Notes under the pieces: generated by a model
What the model was told of the DNA's origin: nothing
Seen by the model: only the letters and a program-made list of their open reading frames with translations
Database searches by the model: none
Shown here: positions 58,250 through 64,000 of the stretch, in pieces
How the letters are laid out: every line of letters begins with the position of its first letter
How positions within the stretch are numbered: the first letter of the stretch is position 1
Made by a program: the position numbers and the translations under genes
Assembly: GCA_949288785.1 (NCBI GenBank)
Contig: CASELQ010000010.1
Location: 18,378 to 82,377, forward strand
From: an uncultured Eubacteriales bacterium
Lineage (GTDB): Bacteria > Bacillota > Clostridia > Christensenellales > Borkfalkiaceae
DNA: 64,000 nucleotides
Direction of reading: 5' to 3'

Positions 58250-59416
58250 ATGAACATCTGCGCGTGCGTTGCGGAATACAACCCCCTGCACCTCGGGCAC
58301 CTAAAACATATAGACTATATGAAAAACACGCTGGGCGCAAAGCACATTGTCGTTATAATGAGCGGCAATTTTACCCAGCGCGGGGAGCCTGCCGTGCTGG
58401 ATAAATACACGCGCGCAAGGCACGCCGTCCTTGCGGGAGCGGATATAGTTATAGAACTCCCCGCGGTGTTTTCCGCCGCCAACGCGGAGATATTCGCGCG
58501 CGGTGCGATAAATATTCTTTCTTCCCTCGGCGGGATAGACGGGCTGTGTTTCGGCGTTGAAAGCGGAGTGGAGGCGGAATATATCGCCCTTGCCAAAGCC
58601 ATGAACGACGAAAGCAAGGACTTTAAACGCGCATTAAAAGACAATCTTGAAAAGGGCGTTTCGCTCGCCAAAGCCAAGTTCGAAGCGGTAAAAGCGGTAA
58701 ACTACGGCAATTTCAACGAAAACCTCATCTCCTCGCCCAACAACATTCTCGCGCTCGAATACACCAAAGCGGTTTTGAAAAACGGCTCCGCAATAAATAT
58801 TTATCCCATGCCGCGGGAGGGCGACCATAACGACACTGTATTAAAAAAAGGCGTAACCAGCGCAACCAGCATAAGGGAGGCATTAAAAGCGGGGCTCAAA
58901 AAAAAGCTCAAAAAAAGCCTGCCGCCGTTCGTGTATGCCGACTTAAAGGAGTATCCCTTCGCATTCGATAAAATAATAATGGCGGCGGCGCTCACTTCAA
59001 GCAAGGAAAAACTTGCCGAAGTGTGCGACTGCACGGAGGGGCTGGAAAACAGAATAAAGGCGCTTTCCAAGGACAATAAAACGGTTGAAAGCCTGGTGGA
59101 AAAAGTATCCACAAAGCGCTACCCCGCAACGCGCATTAGGCGGATACTTTGCGCAAATCTTTTAGGCATTACGAGAACCCTTACGGAAGACTGCCTTGCT
59201 TCCCCCATGTATGCGCGCGTGCTGGCGGTAAACTCCGCTGATAAGGAGATACTTTCCGCCATAAGCGCAGGGAGTTCTATACCCGTGATAACCAGAAAAA
59301 GCGACGGGGCGGACTTAAAACGCGCCGCCTTAAAGAGCGTGGAAAAGGACGAACTTGCCTCCGAGCTTTACAGCCTGGCAACCGGCGTTAAAGAAGGAAA
59401 AATGATATTGGTGTGA
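58250..59416 (+). CDS. tmcAL: tRNA(Met) cytidine acetate ligase (YlbM type)
   Basis: Acetylates cytidine 34 of elongator tRNA-Met using acetate and ATP, through acetyl-AMP. The 388-residue protein belongs to the nucleotidyltransferase fold: AEYNPLHLGHLKHIDYMK (HxGH-type motif), MSGNFTQRGEPAVLDKYTRARHAVLAGADIVIELPAVFSAANAEIFARGAI, and TSATSIREALK. It is divergent from pta-ackA, genes that control the acetate and acetyl-phosphate pools, which may reflect shared chemistry. GGGAGG precedes the ATG. Confidence 0.94.
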   Translation: MNICACVAEYNPLHLGHLKHIDYMKNTLGAKHIVVIMSGNFTQRGEPAVLDKYTRARHAVLAGADIVIELPAVFSAANAEIFARGAINILSSLGGIDGLCFGVESGVEAEYIALAKAMNDESKDFKRALKDNLEKGVSLAKAKFEAVKAVNYGNFNENLISSPNNILALEYTKAVLKNGSAINIYPMPREGDHNDTVLKKGVTSATSIREALKAGLKKKLKKSLPPFVYADLKEYPFAFDKIIMAAALTSSKEKLAEVCDCTEGLENRIKALSKDNKTVESLVEKVSTKRYPATRIRRILCANLLGITRTLTEDCLASPMYARVLAVNSADKEILSAISAGSSIPVITRKSDGADLKRAALKSVEKDELASELYSLATGVKEGKMILV

Positions 59417-59474
59417 TTGAAAAGCGCGCGGCCTATCCCGAACGGTTAATATAAGCGGGTCCTTTATAATTATC

Positions 59475-59517
59475 CCCGCGCCTGCCGCCGGTTTATTTCC
59501 GGCGGCAGGCGCGGGGA
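59475..59517 (+). terminator. 18-bp GC-rich hairpin after tmcAL
   Basis: Arms 59475-59492 and 59500-59517 (CCCCGCGCCTGCCGCCGG and complement) with a 7-base loop and ATTTATT after. It also faces the minus-strand gene end at 59633. Confidence 0.7.
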
Positions 59518-59632
59518 TTTATTCATGTTTTTAATAGCGCCGGATTTTTGTTTTATTGCCGGCGGCACGGGTCTTTTTTTTCCTCAAATTTTTAATTTAT
59601 TTATAATATATTACGATAATTTATTATGTTGC

Positions 59633-60127
59633 TTATGTTGCCGGACGGATAAGCCGCTTTAAGCGCCATTCCTCCGCCTCTATCTCACCCACGCAGGTAA
59701 GGGAAAGCGCCCTTTCCTCGAACGACTCCGGCGGAAACTCTTTTCCCGCATAGTGTTCGGTAAGTTTTTGCAGGGCGTGTATGCGCTCTGCGTTATCGGT
59801 AAGAAACCTCACCCTGCCCGTGCCGCACACGCTCTCGTAATCGGCGGTGTAGCCGCAGGGGGCAACCCTTTTGTTAAAGACCCTTATCATGTTCGCCGCC
59901 GAAAACCCTATATGCGGGTCTTTGCGCATAAGTTCTAACTTCTTCCCCTCCAACGCGCAGTGAAAATATATAAACAGCCTGTCCCCTTTAAGTTCAGCCC
60001 CGAAATTCAAAGGCAGCGCATACGGGGCGCCGCTTTCGCCGTTTACCGCTATGGTTATGTATCCGCATTTTAAGAGCGCGGCAAATTTTTCGCGCGGCTC
60101 GGTTACCTCTCTTTCGCTCTTCCTCAT
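59633..60127 (-). CDS. Pyridoxamine 5'-phosphate oxidase-like flavin protein (NimA type)
   Basis: A 164-residue split-barrel protein that binds a flavin or haem; homologues include NimA-type nitroreductases. I use the ATG at 60127 (MRKSEREVTE), with AAAGGAGAA before it. GYITIAVNGESGAPYALPLNF, RLFIYFHCALEGKKLELMRKDPHIGF and CGYTADYESVCGTGRVRFL are the family segments; His in YFHCALEGKK is the usual cofactor contact. The substrate is unknown. It stands alone. Confidence 0.88.
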   Translation of the reverse strand: MRKSEREVTEPREKFAALLKCGYITIAVNGESGAPYALPLNFGAELKGDRLFIYFHCALEGKKLELMRKDPHIGFSAANMIRVFNKRVAPCGYTADYESVCGTGRVRFLTDNAERIHALQKLTEHYAGKEFPPESFEERALSLTCVGEIEAEEWRLKRLIRPAT

Positions 60128-60199
60128 AATTCTCCTTTTAGCGCGGCGCCGCACCGCATATTTTTACCTGAAAACGCGATATATGCGCACATATATACC

Positions 60200-60841
60200 T
60201 TATCTTAAAGAAAAGCGGCAGCCGCAGTAATTCTGGCGGTAAAGCCCCAGCTCGCGCGAAAGATTGCACGAAGATAAATACCCGCCCTTCTTTTTAAAGT
60301 CCGCCGGCAGAAAGCGCGCGCCGGTAAGTTTTTCCGCCTCAAAGCCCGCGCCGTTCACAGCGGCGGCGCTTTTATGCGGGCTTACGGTGAGCGTTGTGCC
60401 GAAATAATCGAACCCCCGTTCTGCGGCAAGCGCGGCGGTATGATTTAACCTCAGCGCAAAGCACTTTAAGCACCTTGCCCCGCCCTCGGGCTCGCTCTCT
60501 AACCCCTCTGCGGCAGAATAAAATTCGTTCGGGCGGTAGTCTTCGATGACGTACGGCACGCCGTAAGCGGAACACAGTTTTACCACCTCGTTCGCTCGTT
60601 TATCATATTCCTCTTTGCCGTCTATATTGGGGTTATAAAAGAGCAGGGTAACGTCAAACGCTTCGCGCACGCGGTTTATACATTCCGTAGCGCAGGGCGC
60701 GCAGCATGCGTGCATAAGCAGGGTCTTTTTTCCGCTCTGCCGCTCTTTTTTTATTATCTCTTCCATGAGAAGGTCGTAATTTACGCGTTCCTTAACGGCG
60801 CGGGGGATATCGGACAGAAAAGCACGTTCTTTCATGCTCAT
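60200..60841 (-). CDS. queH: Epoxyqueuosine reductase QueH
   Basis: Makes queuosine from epoxyqueuosine in tRNA, an alternative to cobalamin-dependent QueG. The 213-residue DUF208 protein keeps the cysteines: CCAPC near residues 45-49, GGARCLKCF, and YCGCRF at the end, plus DYRPNEFY and HKSAAAVN. It forms the last queuosine step with tgt (41838) and queA (43487) in this window. Its start overlaps the peptidase E stop by 4 bases. Confidence 0.95.
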   Translation of the reverse strand: MSMKERAFLSDIPRAVKERVNYDLLMEEIIKKERQSGKKTLLMHACCAPCATECINRVREAFDVTLLFYNPNIDGKEEYDKRANEVVKLCSAYGVPYVIEDYRPNEFYSAAEGLESEPEGGARCLKCFALRLNHTAALAAERGFDYFGTTLTVSPHKSAAAVNGAGFEAEKLTGARFLPADFKKKGGYLSSCNLSRELGLYRQNYCGCRFSLR

Positions 60842-61569
60842 AACTCCGCCGGCGGAATGGGCGTTTCTTCGATTTTCCCGCCGAAATTCTTTACTACGTA
60901 CGCCTTTCCGCCCGAAGTAAGCGAGCCGAAAAGTCTGCCGTTTTTAAATACTATCGCGGCGTTGTTTTCCGCGCAATAAGCCTCGGGAATATTTTCGCTT
61001 ATCATCTTTGGCAGAAAATCTTCCCTCCTCTCGTCATAGTGCGGGCACATGGCGCCGGGGAGCACGCCCAGCCCCTCCCTTATAACGTATTCTCCGCCCG
61101 TGCCGCGCATTATCTCGTAATCGGTGTACATTTTTTTAAACCAGCATATAGCCCCCGCCGAAAGCCCGAAGATTATCTTTCCGCTCTCGTAAGCGGAAAG
61201 CACCATCTCGGTTATTCCTGTCTCTTTCCACTTTTCCAGCATAAAGAGGGTGTCGCCCCCGCCTATGTAAATGCAGTCGGCGCGTTCAAATTTTTCCCGT
61301 ATATGCTCCGCGTTCATTTCGCCGTATACTATAAGCGCCACGTCCGCCTTTATATCGAACACGGAAGTATAAGTTTTGCGGAAACTGTTAAAATAGGGCA
61401 TGCTGTCATGCGAGGCGGTGCCGAGAAACAGGGCGTTTGCGCGTTTTTCCCCCGCGTGCGCCTTGGCAAGCCCCGAAACAACGCGGTCTATCTCCAAAGT
61501 AGTCTTGTTTTTTATCTCGCCGCCGCCCGCGGCTATTATATATTTATCCATAATATCGTTTATCCGCAC
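60838..61569 (-). CDS. Peptidase E-like serine peptidase (family S51)
   Basis: S51 enzymes cut aspartyl dipeptides or process cyanophycin fragments. The 243-residue protein shows the nucleophile in IIFGLSAGAICWF (GxSAG), IYIGGGDTLFMLEKW and the conserved EYVIREGLGVLPGAMCPHYDERRE. The start is uncertain: GTG at 61569 with AAGGA close by, or the ATG at 61551 (MDKYIIAAGGGEIKNK), which matches family starts better. It is translationally coupled to queH. A different specificity is possible. Confidence 0.88.
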   Translation of the reverse strand: MRINDIMDKYIIAAGGGEIKNKTTLEIDRVVSGLAKAHAGEKRANALFLGTASHDSMPYFNSFRKTYTSVFDIKADVALIVYGEMNAEHIREKFERADCIYIGGGDTLFMLEKWKETGITEMVLSAYESGKIIFGLSAGAICWFKKMYTDYEIMRGTGGEYVIREGLGVLPGAMCPHYDERREDFLPKMISENIPEAYCAENNAAIVFKNGRLFGSLTSGGKAYVVKNFGGKIEETPIPPAEL

Positions 61570-61688
61570 CGTTTCCTTTTTCGCGTTAAATCAAAGCGTG
61601 GCAAGCCGCGCCTATTAAAACTCAAACCTCTGTAAATCATATGCGCCGGGCAAAATAATTGCTGCCAAAACGCAAATCAAAAAGGGCG

Positions 61689-62381
61689 TTACCGCCCTTC
61701 GAGTATCTTTTTTCCGTTCAGCACGAACACCCTTTCGGCGACGTCCTTCCCGCATTTTTTCTCCACAAGTTTATACGCCTTTCCCATGCAATACTCGCGT
61801 GAAACGTGAAAGTCGCTCGCCACAAGATCCACAAGCCCGCCCTTAAAGAATGCCGCCACACGATCCTTAAAGAACTTTTTATGCCTGCCCGCAAAAGATT
61901 CCGCGTTTACCTGAATCATGGCGCCAAGCGCGTGCACGTCCGCAATATAATCGTAGGACAGGCGCATCAGCCGCTCGGCATGCGCTATGACGGGCGTATA
62001 CCCCTGGGAAATGATGTTTATCGCCGCGTCGTAAACGCCGGTTTCCGAATAAGGGTCAAACTCAGCAAGCAGGTATTTCCCGCCGGCAAGGGTAAGATAG
62101 GGCGCCTCCGCAATATTGCCGGGACCCTCTTTGCCCATAAACACTTCCTGCCCTGGCCATAGTTTTACCGGCAGCCCCGCATTTTTTGCATACTCTTCAA
62201 ACTCGCGGAACTTTTCCAAGGTCTCGTTTTTAGGCAGCTTATAATCTCCCCTGTAATGCGGCGTACAGATAACGTCGGTAACGCCCGCTTGCGCCGCAAT
62301 CCTAAGCATTTCAAGCGACATCTCGGCGGAAGGGCTCCCGTCGTCTATGCACGGCAGATAATGCGAGTGAATATCTACCAT
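61689..62381 (-). CDS. cpsB: CpsB/CapC-type PHP tyrosine phosphatase
   Basis: Dephosphorylates the partner tyrosine kinase in capsule and exopolysaccharide control. The 230-residue PHP-fold protein keeps the metal ligands: MVDIHSHYLPCIDDGSPS (HxH), ICTPHYRG, and DFHVSREYCMGKAY near the end (DxH). VIAHAERLMRL is another metal segment. Its usual partner CpsD is encoded directly upstream. AAGGAGG precedes the ATG. Confidence 0.93.
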   Translation of the reverse strand: MVDIHSHYLPCIDDGSPSAEMSLEMLRIAAQAGVTDVICTPHYRGDYKLPKNETLEKFREFEEYAKNAGLPVKLWPGQEVFMGKEGPGNIAEAPYLTLAGGKYLLAEFDPYSETGVYDAAINIISQGYTPVIAHAERLMRLSYDYIADVHALGAMIQVNAESFAGRHKKFFKDRVAAFFKGGLVDLVASDFHVSREYCMGKAYKLVEKKCGKDVAERVFVLNGKKILEGR

Positions 62382-62487
62382 AATCCTCCTTCAGACGAGC
62401 CGCCCCGTTCGGCACCGCAGCCGCGGCAGAAAAACCGAAAAACTCTTTAAGCCGCCGTACTCCCGCAAATACGGAAAAACGAAAATA

Positions 62488-63228
62488 TCAACCTTTCCCG
62501 GAGCCTTTCGCGAAACTTTCGGGGGGCTCCCCGTCTGTACTGTAATATTTATACGGCATATAATCAAGGCTCTTTTTAGGCTTGTACATGGTGAACACGG
62601 CGCCTAAAACGGGTATGCCGTTCTTTTTGAGTTCACGCACCGCGTCCTCCGCCTGGGAGCGCGTGGTACGGGCGTGCGCCGCCAAAAAAAGCACCCCGTC
62701 AGACACTTCGGAAATGTGCATAAAGTCCGAAGACTGCAAAACGGGCGCGCAGTCAAGCAGCAAAAAGTCATACTTTTCGCGCAGCGCCGCCATAAACCCC
62801 TTGAACTTTTCGGACATATATACGAGCGGAGGATTGTCTATCGCGCCGCCGCGCGTTATAATATCCACGTTTTCGTATCCCGTCTTTTTTATAACCTCAT
62901 CCATGCCGGCAGAACCCAGCATATATTCCGCTATGCCGGTTGCCCCCGGGAGCTTAAACACCCTGTGTACGCGCGGATGATAAAAATCCAGCTCCAAAAC
63001 CGCCGCCTTTTTTCCCGCTTTTCCGAGACATACCGCAAGGTTGCAGACCGTGGTGGTCTTTCCCTCTCCGCTCACGGCCGATTCTATCTGCAAAACTTTG
63101 GTGTTCCCGTCCGCATTCATAAAGAGAACATTGTCTCTCAGCCTGTCATAACCGTATCTGCCTGCTTGAGCCCCTTCGCCGACCACTATCCTGCCGGTGA
63201 GGTTCTTGCTTTTCTTTTTAAAAAACAT
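62488..63228 (-). CDS. cpsD: CpsD/CapB-type tyrosine kinase
   Basis: A bacterial tyrosine kinase (BY-kinase) that controls polysaccharide chain length or export. The 246-residue protein has Walker A SAVSGEGKTTTVCNLA (near residues 50-65), Walker A' VLELDFYHPR, Walker B LLLDCAPVLQSSD and a C-terminal tyrosine cluster (YMPYKYYST), the autophosphorylation site. It needs a membrane modulator (CpsC/CapA) for activation, which is not encoded in the window. The phosphatase gene cpsB follows, 106 bases downstream. Confidence 0.94.
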   Translation of the reverse strand: MFFKKKSKNLTGRIVVGEGAQAGRYGYDRLRDNVLFMNADGNTKVLQIESAVSGEGKTTTVCNLAVCLGKAGKKAAVLELDFYHPRVHRVFKLPGATGIAEYMLGSAGMDEVIKKTGYENVDIITRGGAIDNPPLVYMSEKFKGFMAALREKYDFLLLDCAPVLQSSDFMHISEVSDGVLFLAAHARTTRSQAEDAVRELKKNGIPVLGAVFTMYKPKKSLDYMPYKYYSTDGEPPESFAKGSGKG

Positions 63229-63273
63229 CGCTCTCCCGCCACAGCACGCTTTACGCCGCTGCGGTACGGTTCA

Positions 63274-63302
63274 ATTATACATTATAGCAAAAATAAAATC
63301 AA
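63274..63302 (-). promoter_or_regulatory. cpsD promoter
   Basis: Minus strand TTGATT (63297-63302), 17-base spacer, TATAAT (63274-63279). Confidence 0.75.
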
Positions 63303-63394
63303 CCGTTTTTCGGCAGCTTGAAATTTTTTGTGCCCGGCCGGCGCCGCAAAACTTTTTTTCATTCGTCTGCCGCCCAAAGAGGAGGCGCCGCCCG

Positions 63395-63904
63395 TTAATC
63401 TCTGCACAGTGGCGCAAGTTTTTCTTTGAGCACTTTGACGTGCAGTTCCTCATCCAGCACGATACGCGAAATTATTGCCGCCACCTTTTCGTTTTTTAAG
63501 CGCGCAAGCATCTTTTCGTAATCGTTTATAGCCACAAGTTCGCCCGCAATATCGTCGAGCAGCATTTTTTTGGGAGTCTTGGAGTAGGACACGAACGCCG
63601 CGGAATAAAAATTCTGCATATACGGCGGCATTGCCGTATACACGGGGTCCGCCCCGAGTTTTTCCATTACTTCGCCGAGAATGCGCAGGTGCCGCATCTC
63701 CGCAAGAGAAATTCCTATCAGCGCGTTTGCCGTATCGTCCGAAAGGGCGTTGAATTGGTAAAAATGATAGATGTATTGCAAAACGGCATTGAGTTCTCCC
63801 CTTGCGCCGGCATAGGCGGGCGCTATTATGCGGGCGGAATCCAAATCTTTTTCAAGGTCGCTTGCGGTGGGGTACGGCAGATCGAGCGCAATTATCTTAC
63901 TCAT
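63395..63904 (-). CDS. Ferritin-like diiron protein
   Basis: A 169-residue four-helix protein with the ferritin-like pattern of metal ligands: Glu in GARGELNAVLQYIYHFYQF, ExxH in SLAEMRHLRILGEVME, Glu in DDIAGELVAINDYEKML and ExxH in DEELHVKVLKEKL. It resembles rubrerythrin-related peroxidase or coat-associated (CotJC-like) ferritins rather than iron-storage ferritin. Electron donor and role are not clear; no rubredoxin domain is present. AAGGAGAG precedes the ATG. Confidence 0.85.
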   Translation of the reverse strand: MSKIIALDLPYPTASDLEKDLDSARIIAPAYAGARGELNAVLQYIYHFYQFNALSDDTANALIGISLAEMRHLRILGEVMEKLGADPVYTAMPPYMQNFYSAAFVSYSKTPKKMLLDDIAGELVAINDYEKMLARLKNEKVAAIISRIVLDEELHVKVLKEKLAPLCRD

Positions 63905-63964
63905 TCCTCTCTCCTTTATCTTTTATGCCATTATACGCCCGCCGCATAAATAAAGTTAAAGGAG

Positions 63965-64000
63965 TTTTTCCGCCGCAAAATTTGCCCGCTTGCGGAAAAA
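63965..64000. terminator. Terminator-like hairpin at the window edge
   Basis: TTTTTCCGC and GCGGAAAAA pair across 18 bases. It would end transcription coming from beyond the window or mark the end of a minus-strand gene there. Confidence 0.5.

Overview
The window looks like a chromosomal segment of a low-to-mid GC Firmicute, most likely an anaerobic, gut-type Clostridia (a Christensenellales/Borkfalkia-like lineage is my inference). The evidence is the gene set: type III glutamine synthetase, SpoVB-like flippase, ECF-type folate uptake, ackA-pta, FucO-type alcohol dehydrogenase, archaeal-type AspRS and a CpsB/CpsD tyrosine phosphorylation pair. Promoters are canonical sigma-A (TTGACA-N17-TATAAT variants) and most genes have strong AGGAGG ribosome sites. 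No tRNA, rRNA or CRISPR array was recognised.

Layout. 1-3.2 kb: glnN (cut by the window edge) and guaA. 3.2-4.5 kb: an AT-rich patch with an array of small stem-loops, a class I methyltransferase and a remnant of an XRE regulator. 4.5-8.4 kb: a YwnA/YwnB-like Rrf2 regulator and NAD(P)-binding protein with three matching operator palindromes, an SDR, an orphan protein and a ribbon-helix-helix gene in front of clpB (8.5-11.1 kb). 11.3-15.2 kb: a large secreted repeat protein broken into three frames at two simple-repeat tracts (GACG x2 and G9), preceded by a 46-codon peptide gene not long enough for routine calling. 15.4-20 kb: a serine-palmitoyltransferase-like alpha-oxoamine synthase, two lineage-type unknowns and fucO. 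20-26 kb: the uvrC - HAD phosphatase - lon - engB operon and an ArsR regulator. 26.2 kb: a Leu-rich 51-residue peptide gene. 26.5-33.2 kb: zinc-ribbon membrane protein, gap, M29 aminopeptidase, fba and an HtrA-like lipoprotein protease. 33.6-36.5 kb: yebC, a SpoU methylase, and the infC-rpmI-rplT operon with a long leader and an apparent ATC start for infC. 36.8-46.7 kb: DUF1508 membrane protein, DegV, AspRS, YajC, tgt, queA, ruvBAC. 46.9-49.6 kb: an AT-rich DpnII-type restriction-modification island. 49.7-64 kb: LysM protein, SpoVB, a THF riboswitch controlling folT, DUF421/DUF4363, MscS, rpmF-DUF177, ackA-pta, tmcAL, flavin-type oxidase, queH, peptidase E, cpsB, cpsD and a ferritin-like protein.

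How genes work together. Queuosine synthesis is represented three times (tgt, queA, queH). DNA repair appears as uvrC and ruvABC. Protein quality control appears as clpB, lon and the HtrA-like protease. Acetate metabolism (ackA-pta) sits next to the acetate-using tRNA modification gene tmcAL. The most unusual material is the broken surface-protein locus with its leader peptide, the small Leu-rich peptide, the HTH-Dam fusion RM island, the SPT-like enzyme, and several promoters placed so that transcription would begin at the start codon (leaderless).
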